Source: Acidobacteriota bacterium
Lineage (GTDB): Bacteria; Acidobacteriota; Vicinamibacteria; Fen-336
Direction of reading: 5' to 3'
Length of the DNA: 63,177 nt
NCBI GenBank assembly: GCA_003223555.1
Contig: QHVM01000046.1
Span: 1 to 63,177, forward strand
The position numbers and the translations under genes are program-made. The number at the start of each line of letters is the position of its first letter. Within the stretch, counting starts at the first letter, position 1. Positions 6,037 through 14,542 of this stretch are shown here, piece by piece. Under the pieces are notes generated by a model. It was not told where the DNA came from. It ran no database searches and saw only the letters and a program-made list of their open reading frames with translations.

Positions 6037-8459
6037 GCCGCGAGCTTGCTCGCCAGGCGCACGAGGTCGACCGCCTCCGCCGGCGGGATCTCACCGCCCT
6101 CCTCGCAGCGCCGCAGCGTATCGGCAAGGGAAGCTCCGGCGCCGCGTTGGAGGCGCTCGCGCACCTCCCCGCCGCGGGCGACGTCGTCGAAGAGGGCGAG
6201 GGCGGCGAGGCCGGTCAGGTGCCCGGCCTCGCTCAAGGTCCGCTCGACCGAGGCGTGACCCTCTCCGCGGTCCAGCCGCCGGCGACGCACCACCTCCATG
6301 CACGTCGCCTCGAGGGCGAGCCGGCAGAGGCCCGGAACCACATGCGCGGCGGCGGAGGAAGGCAGCTCGGCCGTGCTGGCGACGGCGAGGGCATCTTCGA
6401 GGTAGCGCCCGACCGGATCGCCGGCCCGGCGCAGCTCGACGATCGACCCCTCCCGACGCGTTACCTCGAGGATCTCGGCCGCGATGTCCAGCCGGCGCAC
6501 GGCCTCGGGGAGACGGTCGTCGTGGGTGAAGACCACGACCTGGCGGTCCGTGGAGGCGCTCTGGAGGACGCGGGCCAGGCCGTCGACCCGGGCCGGGTCC
6601 ATGGACTGGACGGGATCGTCGATCACGATGAAGCGGAACGGGCTCTCGGGGAGCGTGGCGCGGGGGACGAAGAGGCTGAGGGCGAGGGAGTGCAGCTCGC
6701 CCTGGCTCATCACGCCGAGGGCGGCGCCCGCGACGCCGTCGACGGTGACGTCGAGGACCACGCGGCGTCGCGTGCCGTCGCCGGTGAGCTGGATCCGTCC
6801 CAGCTCCACGTGGCTCTGCTGGCGGAGGCGCTCCCAGATCCCCGCCGCTTTCTCGGCGATCGGCCCGAAGCGGTCGTCACGGATCCCGGCCGCCGCCTTC
6901 TTCAGCCAGGTCTCCGCCGGCTTGATGCGCTTGAGGTCGCCGACTCCGCGCACGGCCTCGCGCGCCCCGGCCAGCCAGCCCGCGACCTCCGCCACCACGG
7001 GACGCCAGGCGTCCTCCCGGCGATCGAGCCTCACGCGCGCCGCCTCCCGCAGGCGAAGGACCGCCTTGCCCAGCGGCCCGCTCGCGGATTCCACGTGGTT
7101 GGCGAGGTCCCCGAGATCGTCGATCGACTGCGCCCGGACCCAGACCTCCAGCGCGGCGACCAGCTCCCGCAGGTCCAGCCCCGCCTCGCTCGCACGCTGG
7201 AGCGCCTCGCCCTTCAGGACCGCCAGCTCCTCCCACCGCCGCCGGGCGGCTTCGGCGCGCTCGTAGGCGGCCTCCGCGTCCCGCGCCGTTTCCCGAAGGC
7301 GCGCCACGGCGGTCCGCTGCCGCTTGTCCCAGCCGCGGTCGAGGGCGAGCTCGCGCCCGCAGACCGGGCAGTCGCCGTCGCCATGGGTGGCATGGAAGGC
7401 GAGCGCGAGCTCGAGGAGCTTCGCCGCGTCGCGGGAGCGGGCGGCCGGCGTGCTCTGGGCGAAGGTCAGGGCCCCCGCCGCCCCGCGCATCTCGGCCACG
7501 GCGTCCGCCACCCGAACCGGGTCGGGCGGCTCCAGGCCTGCGATCGCCCGCAGCACGTCGGCTTCCGCCGTGCCCGTCCCCGTCGAGCCGGCGGCGGTGA
7601 CGACCGCTTCCACGGCGGCGAGATCCCATTCCTTGCCCTCGATGGCCGCGACTACCCGCCGCGCCCGTTTGTCGTCGACCTCCCGCAGCCGTTCGACCAG
7701 GCGATCCCGCCCCTCGGTCGCGTCCTTGAGCGCCTTCTCCCGCGAGCGGCGGGCCTCCTGGAGCGCGCCCTGGGCTTCGACGAGGTCCTCCAGACCCAGG
7801 ATGGAGGAAAGGGCGTCGTAAAGCTTCGAGGGTCCTTCGTCGAGCAGCGATCCCAGCTCGTTGTAGGACAGGAACGGGCGATGCGTACGCAGCGCCGAGG
7901 TCCAGCCGAGAGAGTCCAGGTCGGACTTCGGCCGGCCGGGTAGCTCGACCACGACGTCCGCGACTTCGAAGTCGGCCTCGGCCTCCCACCGGCGCGAAAC
8001 CACGCAGGGTCGCGGCTCCCCCTCCACGAGGAAGGTGGCGCTCAGGAAGGCCGCGGGATGGTGGAGGTTCCGCCAGCCGTCACGCCAGACGGCGGCGCGC
8101 TCTTTCCAGCGCAGGCTGTCGCCCGTGAGCAGCACCTCGAGGGCTTCGGCGAAGCTCGATTTGCCGGAGCCGTTGCGCCCCACGACCAGGGTGAGACCGG
8201 GGCCCGGCGCCAGCTCCAGGGTCTGCGGGCGGCCGATGCCGCGGAAGCCCTCGACGGCGACCGAGCGCAGGAAGGTGCCGGTCGCCGCCGGAGACGGCGG
8301 CGCCGCGAGCGGCCGGGGCGAGGCAGAGCTGCCGGCCAGCTGCGCCTCGAGACCGTCGCGGCCTTCGAGGGCGCCGAGGACGACGTCGCTCCAACCGTCG
8401 GCGCGGGCGCCGTCCGCCTCGAGCCGCGCCAGCACGATTCGCCGCAGGCCGGGATCCAT
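6015..8459 (-). CDS. SMC/Rad50-like ABC ATPase with zinc-hook motif
   Basis: About 814 residues starting at ATG 8459; an upstream in-frame extension to 8513 is less likely. Walker A is VVGRNGSGKSSF near residue 94. A charged coiled-coil arm follows, with a single CPVC (residues ~364-367, context DGDCPVCGREL) at its apex, which is the Rad50-type zinc hook. A second coiled-coil returns to an ABC signature MSQGELHSLAL (~584), Walker B FRFIVIDDPVQSMD (~609) and the switch region VVVFTHDDR (~645). About 130 helical residues follow, with LDRGEGHASVE. It is shorter than SbcC/Rad50 and has no adjacent Mre11/SbcD nuclease. The tail and the overlapping small gene suggest a stand-alone DNA- or nucleotide-sensing ATPase system, possibly defensive. 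Confidence 0.85.
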   Translation of the reverse strand: MDPGLRRIVLARLEADGARADGWSDVVLGALEGRDGLEAQLAGSSASPRPLAAPPSPAATGTFLRSVAVEGFRGIGRPQTLELAPGPGLTLVVGRNGSGKSSFAEALEVLLTGDSLRWKERAAVWRDGWRNLHHPAAFLSATFLVEGEPRPCVVSRRWEAEADFEVADVVVELPGRPKSDLDSLGWTSALRTHRPFLSYNELGSLLDEGPSKLYDALSSILGLEDLVEAQGALQEARRSREKALKDATEGRDRLVERLREVDDKRARRVVAAIEGKEWDLAAVEAVVTAAGSTGTGTAEADVLRAIAGLEPPDPVRVADAVAEMRGAAGALTFAQSTPAARSRDAAKLLELALAFHATHGDGDCPVCGRELALDRGWDKRQRTAVARLRETARDAEAAYERAEAARRRWEELAVLKGEALQRASEAGLDLRELVAALEVWVRAQSIDDLGDLANHVESASGPLGKAVLRLREAARVRLDRREDAWRPVVAEVAGWLAGAREAVRGVGDLKRIKPAETWLKKAAAGIRDDRFGPIAEKAAGIWERLRQQSHVELGRIQLTGDGTRRRVVLDVTVDGVAGAALGVMSQGELHSLALSLFVPRATLPESPFRFIVIDDPVQSMDPARVDGLARVLQSASTDRQVVVFTHDDRLPEAVRRLDIAAEILEVTRREGSIVELRRAGDPVGRYLEDALAVASTAELPSSAAAHVVPGLCRLALEATCMEVVRRRRLDRGEGHASVERTLSEAGHLTGLAALALFDDVARGGEVRERLQRGAGASLADTLRRCEEGGEIPPAEAVDLVRLASKLAAWLRGLN

Positions 8460-8599
8460 CTGCCTAGAGTCTACTGCGGCAGCCGAAGCGGTCGTTCGGC
8501 CGCGACCGGCCATCTTCCTCGAGGTGGCGGACTTCGACTACGATTACCGGCGGGCCACACCTACGTCGGCCACTGCGAGCCGCGCGTGCCCCTGATCTG

Positions 8600-9226
8600 A
8601 TGCGCACGAACCTCCGCCGGGCGGCCGTTCTGGCCGTCGCGCTCCTCCTCTCCGTCGGACCGTCCGCCCATCCGCTCGATTCGGAAGCCGAACGGATCGT
8701 CGCCGCCCTCGGCCTCCGGCCAGGACTGCGGGTGGCCGACGTGGGCACGGGGAACGGGGACTGGGCGGAACGCATCGGCCGCGAGGTGGGGGAGACGGGG
8801 CACGTCTACGCCACGGAGGTCGATCGCGACAAACTCCAGACGGTCGACGCACGGCTGAAGGAGGCGGGCCTGAAGAACGTGACCACCATCCTCGGAACCC
8901 AGGAGGATACCGGCCTGCCCCCCGGGTGCTGCGATGCGATCCTGCTGCGCATGGTCTATCACCACTTCACCGACCCCGCACGGATGCGGGTCAGCCTGCG
9001 CTCGGCCCTTCGCCGGGGCGCTCCCCTCGTGGTCATCGACACGGAGCCCCAGAAGAACTGGCGGCGCCTCGAAGGGGTTCCCGACCGCGGCGGGCACGGC
9101 ATCAAGCAGGAGGACCTGGTGCGCGAGATGACCGCGGACGGCTTCGAGGTGGTGGCGCGGCACGACGACTGGCCCGGCGACGGCGCCCGCTACTGCGTGG
9201 TCTTCCGTCGGACGAACGGATCGTAG
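8600..9226 (+). CDS. exported class I SAM-dependent methyltransferase
   Basis: 208 residues with an N-terminal signal peptide (RRAAVLAVALLLSVGPSAHP). The Rossmann methyltransferase core shows motif I VADVGTGNGDWAERIGREV, an acidic residue closing strand 2 (YATEVDR), and a later GCCDAILLRMVYHHF segment. The C-terminus ends GARYCVVFRRTNGS. A methyltransferase with a signal peptide is unexpected because SAM is cytoplasmic, but such proteins are common in Acidobacteria and Planctomycetes. The substrate is unknown. It is divergent from the SMC-like ATPase with a 140-base gap. Confidence 0.8.
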   Translation: MRTNLRRAAVLAVALLLSVGPSAHPLDSEAERIVAALGLRPGLRVADVGTGNGDWAERIGREVGETGHVYATEVDRDKLQTVDARLKEAGLKNVTTILGTQEDTGLPPGCCDAILLRMVYHHFTDPARMRVSLRSALRRGAPLVVIDTEPQKNWRRLEGVPDRGGHGIKQEDLVREMTADGFEVVARHDDWPGDGARYCVVFRRTNGS

Positions 9227-9282
9227 CCTCGAGCCTCGCCGCGGGGCTCGGCGGTCTGAGACAATGGCCCAGGAGGTCTCCC

Positions 9283-9732
9283 ATGCTGAGGCGATTCGTC
9301 TTCGTCGCCGTTGCCGCCGCTCTCGCGGCCTCACCCGCGCTGGCCGACAAGGGCAAGGGAAAGTCCAAGGGGCGGGGCCGGGAGGGGGGAGTCGTCGAGG
9401 AGAGGGGCCGGCGTGAGGTCGTGGTGTTCAACGACCGCGACCGCGAGGCCGTACGGACGTACTGGGTGCAGACCTACGGGCCGGGCAACTGCCCGCCCGG
9501 CCTGGCCAAGAAGCACAACGGCTGCCTGCCCCCCGGCCTCGCGAAGAGGCGATACGTCGTCGGCCGGCCCCTGCCGGCCTCGGTCAGGGTCGAGCCGCTG
9601 CCGCCGGTCCTCGTGACGCGGCTCGGCCCGCCGCCCGCGGGATACGAGTACGCCGTGGTGGACGGCGATGTCGTCAAGCTGGCGGTCGGCACGAGACTCG
9701 TCGTCGACGCGATCAACGCCATCCTCCGCTGA
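9283..9732 (+). CDS. RcnB-like secreted small protein
   Basis: 149 residues from ATG 9283, which is preceded by an AGGAGGT ribosome-binding site. A signal peptide (RRFVFVAVAAALAASPALA) is followed by a Lys/Gly/Arg-rich basic stretch. The C-terminal domain carries NCPPGLAKKHNGCLPPGLAK and PPAGYEYAVVDGDVVKLAV, typical of RcnB/CigR-family periplasmic proteins. E. coli RcnB affects nickel/cobalt balance, but the function of other family members is largely unknown. It sits 23 bases before the enolase-superfamily gene on the same strand. Confidence 0.75.
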   Translation: MLRRFVFVAVAAALAASPALADKGKGKSKGRGREGGVVEERGRREVVVFNDRDREAVRTYWVQTYGPGNCPPGLAKKHNGCLPPGLAKRRYVVGRPLPASVRVEPLPPVLVTRLGPPPAGYEYAVVDGDVVKLAVGTRLVVDAINAILR

Positions 9733-9755
9733 CATCGTTCCGGCCGGAGGATCTC

Positions 9756-11117
9756 ATGCAACGCCGCGACGTCCTGCGATGGCTGTCGTCTGGAGTGGGC
9801 GCGGGGGGAGTCGCCTTCGCGCCGTCCCGCGGACTCGCGTTCCAACCGCCCTCGGCGGCCGCGCCGGCGGCGCGCGGCCTTCCGCCGCTGCGCATCACGG
9901 ACGTCAAGACCGTCCTGACCGCGCCCAACGGGATCCGGCTGGTCGTGGTCAAGGTGACCACGAGCGAGCCCGGCCTCTATGGCGTGGGCTGCGCGACCTT
10001 CACCCAGCGCGCCTACGCCGTGGACACCGCGGTCGAGAAGTACCTGCGGCCGTTCCTCCTCGGACGGAACCCCGACGAGATCGAGGACATCTGGCAGTCC
10101 AGCTACGTGAGCTCGTACTGGCGGAACGGCCCCGTCCTCTTCAACGCGATGAGCGGCGTCGACGAGGCGCTGTGGGACATCAAGGCCAAGCGAGCGAGCA
10201 TGCCGCTCTACCAGCTCCTGGGGGGAAAGGTCCGCAAGGGCGCCGACCTCTATTACCACGCGAGCGGGCGCGACTTCGCCGAGGTGGAGGACCAGGTCCG
10301 CTGGGCCGTGGAGCGGGGCTTCCGGCACGTCCGCATCCAGGTCGCGGTGGAGGGGGTGTCCACCTACGGCGCGGGCGGTGCCGCGGGCGCCGCGGCCGCG
10401 GGGGAGGACGGCCCCACCAACCCGACCCGGGTCTGGGAGCCGTCGGCCTACGTCCGGCTGGTCCCGAGGCTGTTCGAGCACATCCGGGCCAAGGTCGGCG
10501 AGGAGGTCGAGCTGCTGCACGACGTCCACGAGCGCGTCACGCTCCCGCAGGCCGTGCAACTGTGCAAGGAGCTGGAGAAGTACCGGCCGTTCTTCATCGA
10601 GGACCCGCTGCCGCCCGAGGAGAACGAGCACTTCCGGATCCTGCGCCAGCAGACGAGCGCGCCCCTGGCCATGGGAGAGCTGTTCAACACCCAGCACGAG
10701 TACGTCCCCCTCGTCGCCGGGCGCCTCGTCGATTTCATCCGGTGCCACGTCTCGCAGATCGGCGGGCTCAGCATGGCGCGCAAGGTGGCCGCGCTCTGCG
10801 AGTTCTTTGGCGTGCGCACGGCCTGGCACGGGCCGGGCGACACTTCACCGGTCGGGCACGCGTCGCAGCTGGCCCTGGAGCTGGCGAGCTACAACTTCGG
10901 CATCCACGAGGGCGCGGGCTTCCCCCCGGAGACGCGCGACGTGTTCCGCGGCTGCCCGGAGGTCAAGGACGGCTACATGCTCGCCAGCGAGGCGCCCGGG
11001 CACGGGATCGAGGTGGACGAGAAGCTGGCCGCGAAGTTCCCGTATCCCGAAGGACCGACCTTCGATTACAACTGGGGGCGGACGCGCCGCCGGGACGGCA
11101 CGGTGATCCGTCCGTAG
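9756..11117 (+). CDS. enolase-superfamily dehydratase, mannonate dehydratase/RspA-like, Tat-exported
   Basis: 453 residues. The N-terminus RRDVLRWLSSGVGAGGVAFA is a twin-arginine-type signal, so a folded enzyme is probably exported. The barrel carries the expected Mg ligands in order: LLHDVHERVTLPQA (D and H as in ManD enzymes), FFIEDPLPPEENEHF (E) and MGELFNTQHEYVPL (E). These are followed by CHVSQIGGLS and TAWHGPGDTSPVGHA. Characterised relatives dehydrate D-mannonate or D-gluconate, or belong to the poorly active RspA subgroup. The exact acid substrate cannot be read from sequence. A Tat signal on this family is recurrent in Acidobacteria and Planctomycetes. Confidence 0.85.
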   Translation: MQRRDVLRWLSSGVGAGGVAFAPSRGLAFQPPSAAAPAARGLPPLRITDVKTVLTAPNGIRLVVVKVTTSEPGLYGVGCATFTQRAYAVDTAVEKYLRPFLLGRNPDEIEDIWQSSYVSSYWRNGPVLFNAMSGVDEALWDIKAKRASMPLYQLLGGKVRKGADLYYHASGRDFAEVEDQVRWAVERGFRHVRIQVAVEGVSTYGAGGAAGAAAAGEDGPTNPTRVWEPSAYVRLVPRLFEHIRAKVGEEVELLHDVHERVTLPQAVQLCKELEKYRPFFIEDPLPPEENEHFRILRQQTSAPLAMGELFNTQHEYVPLVAGRLVDFIRCHVSQIGGLSMARKVAALCEFFGVRTAWHGPGDTSPVGHASQLALELASYNFGIHEGAGFPPETRDVFRGCPEVKDGYMLASEAPGHGIEVDEKLAAKFPYPEGPTFDYNWGRTRRRDGTVIRP

Positions 11118-11122
11118 CGGCC

Positions 11123-11716
11123 TCACTCCGCCCGGTAGCCGACGAAGATGAACTTGCCCTGCGTCTGCTGCAGGCGCACCTGGGCGGTGGCCGCGGTCTG
11201 GCCGCTCGCGCCGTCGCGCAGGATCAGGTTGTAGGTCTGGCCTTCGGTCGTCGACCAGTCGACGATGTACAGCGCACCGCTCTGGTCGATGGGCAGGTCG
11301 ATGCCTTCCTCGCTGGCCAGCTCCTTCTCCGCGATGAGCTGCACGCCGCTCGCTTCCACCCGGCGCACCTTGAGGCTCACCAGGTCCCTGCGCTTGAGCG
11401 TGTCCACCTCGATCCGGGGGGCGAAGACGACCGTCTTGGCCACGCCCACCGCGTCCGAGGAGGCCGGAGGCGCCGACATGAAGGGTCCGGAGGGCGGAAC
11501 GGCCGGGCGCGATCGCAGCTCGGTCACACCCGTTTCGACGGCCTTCAGCGCGCCTTTCATGGCGTCCAGGGCCTCGTCCCTCTGCCGCGCCCTGGCCTCC
11601 AGCGCGGCCACCTCGCTCTGCAAGCGATCCAGCTCTGCCCGAAGCGCCGATACGTCCGGCGAAGGCGCCTGCGGCGCCAGCAGCACGGTCAGGACGAGCG
11701 GCAGCGGATCGAGCAT
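11123..11716 (-). CDS. secreted coiled-coil protein of unknown function
   Basis: About 197 residues. The ATG at 11716 is preferred over 11722 because AGGAGG lies six bases upstream of it. A short hydrophobic signal (PLPLVLTVLLAPQAP) precedes a heptad-rich coiled coil (DVSALRAELDRLQSEVAALE and onward), then a Pro/Ser linker. The C-terminal half is beta-rich: VFAPRIEVDTLKRRDLVSLK, then GKFIFVGYRAE at the end. No enzyme motif is seen. It is convergent with the dehydratase gene, with only five bases between stops. Confidence 0.65.
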   Translation of the reverse strand: MLDPLPLVLTVLLAPQAPSPDVSALRAELDRLQSEVAALEARARQRDEALDAMKGALKAVETGVTELRSRPAVPPSGPFMSAPPASSDAVGVAKTVVFAPRIEVDTLKRRDLVSLKVRRVEASGVQLIAEKELASEEGIDLPIDQSGALYIVDWSTTEGQTYNLILRDGASGQTAATAQVRLQQTQGKFIFVGYRAE

Positions 11717-11757
11717 GGTCATCCTCCTGTGCGGAGGCCAGCGGCCCCGCCGCTATC

Positions 11758-12366
11758 TTAGTGGAGCTGCAGGTAGGAGTACCCGACGCGCAGGTGCCCG
11801 GTGACCCGTTGATCGAGGCAAGCCAGGACAGCCAGGGTCGAGAGGGCGTGGGACAAGGCGAGAGGCACCAGGTTCGGATGGCGGTCGTAGATCCAGCACC
11901 ATGCGGCCGCGGCCACGAGCGTGACCGGAGCCAGGAACGGGTTGGGCAGGTGGAGCGCGCCGAAGACGGCGGCGGCGAGAGCGATGCCCTTGCCGCGCGA
12001 CGTGGCCGACTGGGCTTCCCGCAGCAGCACGGTCTGGAGCGCGAATTGCTGTCCCGCGCCCCATGGCACGAGAAAGGCGAGATCTTGCCAGGGCTGTTCT
12101 CGCCGGTGCAGGCTGCCGAGCGCGGATCCCGCCATGTAGACGGCGAGAACGGCCAGCAGCGTGAACGCGGCCGCGCCGCGCAGGGCCGGCCAGAAGGCGG
12201 ACCGGCGCAGGCCCCATTCTCCGGTAAGGACGGCCCGCCAGATCGAAAGACCCACGACGGCGGCCGTCACGAGCTGGCCGGCCCAGCGCGGGGTGAGGGG
12301 GGCGAGCACCCACGTGTAGCCGACGATGAGGGCCAGCATCGGCAGCGTGAACCTCAACCTGCCCAT
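11758..12366 (-). CDS. CPBP-type (Abi) membrane protein with degenerate active site
   Basis: 202 residues with about six hydrophobic segments. The last half resembles the CPBP/CAAX intramembrane protease fold: a helix with GAGQQFALQTVLLREAQSAT where active enzymes have EExxxR, then FGALHLPNPFLAP (the FxxxH motif) and LALSHALSTLAVL (the third motif). Two glutamines replace the two catalytic glutamates, so it is probably not an active protease of the known type. The histidines are kept. It is followed after 32 bases, upstream on the same strand, by SCO1 and mtoX, but no functional link is evident. Confidence 0.65.
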   Translation of the reverse strand: MGRLRFTLPMLALIVGYTWVLAPLTPRWAGQLVTAAVVGLSIWRAVLTGEWGLRRSAFWPALRGAAAFTLLAVLAVYMAGSALGSLHRREQPWQDLAFLVPWGAGQQFALQTVLLREAQSATSRGKGIALAAAVFGALHLPNPFLAPVTLVAAAAWCWIYDRHPNLVPLALSHALSTLAVLACLDQRVTGHLRVGYSYLQLH

Positions 12367-12398
12367 CGAGCGCTCTCGGGGCCGGCCCGCCGCCGAGC

Positions 12399-13133
12399 TC
12401 AGCGGGCGCTCGTAGCCGACCGAGCCGGATCCCCCTCGCTCCTCTGCTCCATCAGCAGCGTCTCGATGTCGCCCATGATCGACCGGGGGTGCAGGAACGT
12501 CGAGGTGTAGATCTCCCGGACATAGCCGGCCCGGTCGATGAGGAAGACCTTCAGGACATGGGAGAGCTGGCGCACCGGCAGGCCGGTCGACCGGTCCTCG
12601 GAGTAACGCACGTCCTGACCGAAGCCCTCCACGAGCGGCAGCAGGTCCTCGACCGAACGCGTGGTGAGGAAGAACCAGCGCAGCCCGCGGTCTTCCTCGA
12701 GCCGGCTGCCCGCGTATCGCTTCATCACCGACGGCGAGTCTCGCGCGGGATCGAAGCTCAGCGACACGAGCTGCACCTCGTCCCGCAGGGCCGGGTGGGC
12801 CTCGATCTCGTCTTTCAGACGGCCGAAGACCCGGTAGGCGAGCGGGCAGCCTTCCGGGTCCATGCAGCTCGTATAGATGAAGCCGAGGAGCGTGATCCGT
12901 TCCCGGGTGAACCGCGAGAGCGCCTCCACCCGCCCATCGACCGTGAGCACCCGTCCCTCGGGCGCTCGCATGATGCGGTGAAGCTCGTAGGTCCCCGGCT
13001 CGGGGGGAACAAACTCCAGCGGCGGCCGTGGCTCATCGGGCTGATCCGCGGAGGCGGGGACCGCCGCCCGCCCGGCCAGCCAGAGCGCGAACAGGGACGC
13101 GACGAGTGCATGGCGGCCGGCGCGCGTTCTCAC
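12399..13133 (-). CDS. SCO1/SenC-family copper chaperone
   Basis: 244 residues from a GTG overlapping the upstream mtoX stop (GTGA), so translation is coupled. The N-terminus is a signal peptide (LVASLFALWLAGRAAVPASA), placing it in the periplasm. The thioredoxin fold carries IYTSCMDPEGCPLAYRVFG, with copper-binding cysteines at residues 90 and 96, and QLSHVLKVFLIDRAGYV with the conserved His192. In most SCO proteins the cysteines are spaced CxxxC; here five residues separate them. Established for the methanethiol oxidase of Hyphomicrobium: a SCO1/SenC gene lies beside mtoX and is thought to deliver copper. Confidence 0.88.
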   Translation of the reverse strand: MRTRAGRHALVASLFALWLAGRAAVPASADQPDEPRPPLEFVPPEPGTYELHRIMRAPEGRVLTVDGRVEALSRFTRERITLLGFIYTSCMDPEGCPLAYRVFGRLKDEIEAHPALRDEVQLVSLSFDPARDSPSVMKRYAGSRLEEDRGLRWFFLTTRSVEDLLPLVEGFGQDVRYSEDRSTGLPVRQLSHVLKVFLIDRAGYVREIYTSTFLHPRSIMGDIETLLMEQRSEGDPARSATSAR

Positions 13134-14443
13134 CGGCGCGGCGCGGCGTACGCGGTACGGAGCACCTTCGACCCCAGCTTCATGTGGTGGGCGCGGCCCA
13201 GCTTCTCCCGGGTGAAGTCGACCTCGAAGGCCGGGGTCAGCTCCTTGCCGTCCCAGGTGAAGCCGCGCAGGAACTGCTCGTTGTCCGGGCCGGCCTTGTC
13301 CCAGTTGGCGAGGAGCGAGGACGTGATGTAGACACGCTTGCCGTCCCAGCTCTGCGAGATCATGTTGAGCTGCCGGCCGGTGTGCTTCTCGTAGGTCTGC
13401 TTCGGGGCGTGCGGATCCGAGAGATCGAAGTAGCGGGTCATGCCGTCCATGAACGTGTTTACCCAGAGTCCCTTGCCATCCCGGGTGATGCTGATGTCCA
13501 CCGGCAGGGGGATCTTCGCCGGGTCGCCGATGGTGGCCACCTCCTTCGCCTGCCACTGGCCTTTCGCGTCCTGCTCCACGAGCCAGAGCTTGGAGGTGAG
13601 CGCGGCGGCGGTCACCGCCCAGTTTGCGCCCGGAACGAGCGACCAGCGGATCTCCAGCGGCGCACCGGGGACCGCCATGACCTGCTTCGGCTTCATCGCC
13701 TTCAGGTCCCACACGACCATCGTGTTGCCGAAGCGCTTCATGGCCGCCTCGTCCTTGATGAGCTCGCCCAGCGGTCGCATGTAGTTCGCGTGGCCGGTGA
13801 AGCTCGACGTCAGCAGCGCGTTCTTCGTCGGGTTCACCGCCAGGTCATAGGCGTAGCCGTCTCCGCCGTTCCCGACCGGCATGGGATAGCTGGCGATGAA
13901 GTCGCCCTGGTTGTTGTAGAGCGCCATGCCGGTCACGCCGCCCTTGTCCTTGGTGTTGGAAAGAGCCTGGACCAGCATGCGGCCCGGCAGCGCGTAGTAG
14001 GTGTGGGGCCCGATGAACCCGGTCTTGGCGGCGAGATCCTTGATCGTCTTCAGGAGCCGGGGCCGGGCGGGGTCGGTCGCGATGTCGAACACGTAGACGT
14101 CGCTACCGTCCAGCCCGCCCGCCCAGATCTGCCGGCGATCGTCGGTGAAGCCCATGTGGTGGGCCTCGCCGCGCGTGCCGACCGGGACCTGGCTCAGCAC
14201 CTTGCCGTAGGTCTTCGATTTCGGGTCGACGTCCACGGTGACCAGCTTGTCCCAGCCGTCCCCGAGGCCCTCGACGCCCAGCGTCCAGACGTAGACGTAA
14301 TCCTCCTGCCCCTTGATGAGCTTGGCGATGTAGGGCGAGTTGCAGGTCTCGTCGCCATGGACGAGCGGCGCCGCGAGCAGCACGGCGACGGCGGCCGCGG
14401 CGGGAATCGCACGGGAAAGGAAGCGCAGATCGACGAGTCTCAT
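13130..14443 (-). CDS. mtoX: methanethiol oxidase (SBP56 / selenium-binding-protein family)
   Basis: 437 residues, with signal peptide (AIPAAAAVAVLLAAPLVHG) and ribosome-binding site GGGAGGG before the ATG. The mature part is the seven-bladed SBP56 propeller: ETCNSPYIAKLIKGQEDYVY at the start, RGEAHHMGFTDDRRQIWAGG, HANYMRPLGE, and a His-rich end (GRAHHMKLGSKVL). Bacterial SBP56 members with a signal peptide and SCO1 neighbour are known copper-dependent periplasmic methanethiol oxidases, converting CH3SH to formaldehyde, H2S and H2O2. The coupled SCO1 gene supports that assignment over the eukaryotic-type selenium-binding role. No MauG-like gene is nearby, unlike the Hyphomicrobium operon. Confidence 0.88.
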   Translation of the reverse strand: MRLVDLRFLSRAIPAAAAVAVLLAAPLVHGDETCNSPYIAKLIKGQEDYVYVWTLGVEGLGDGWDKLVTVDVDPKSKTYGKVLSQVPVGTRGEAHHMGFTDDRRQIWAGGLDGSDVYVFDIATDPARPRLLKTIKDLAAKTGFIGPHTYYALPGRMLVQALSNTKDKGGVTGMALYNNQGDFIASYPMPVGNGGDGYAYDLAVNPTKNALLTSSFTGHANYMRPLGELIKDEAAMKRFGNTMVVWDLKAMKPKQVMAVPGAPLEIRWSLVPGANWAVTAAALTSKLWLVEQDAKGQWQAKEVATIGDPAKIPLPVDISITRDGKGLWVNTFMDGMTRYFDLSDPHAPKQTYEKHTGRQLNMISQSWDGKRVYITSSLLANWDKAGPDNEQFLRGFTWDGKELTPAFEVDFTREKLGRAHHMKLGSKVLRTAYAAPRR

Positions 14444-14542
14444 GGCGGCCCTCCCTTTGTGGTGGACGATCGAAAGCTCTCGAGTCCCGGTTTTCCGGAC
14501 ATGCTACGCCGCGCCCGGGGTCGGATCAAGGATCGGTCTGGC

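Noticed and set aside
6015-8459. ATPase as SbcC of an SbcCD complex
   Set aside because: Too short, no SbcD/Mre11-type nuclease beside it, and a distinct helical tail; named only SMC/Rad50-like.
13130-14443. Selenoprotein or selenium carrier
   Set aside because: The SBP56 name is historical; no in-frame TGA or SECIS-like element, and the SCO1 neighbour points to methanethiol oxidase.
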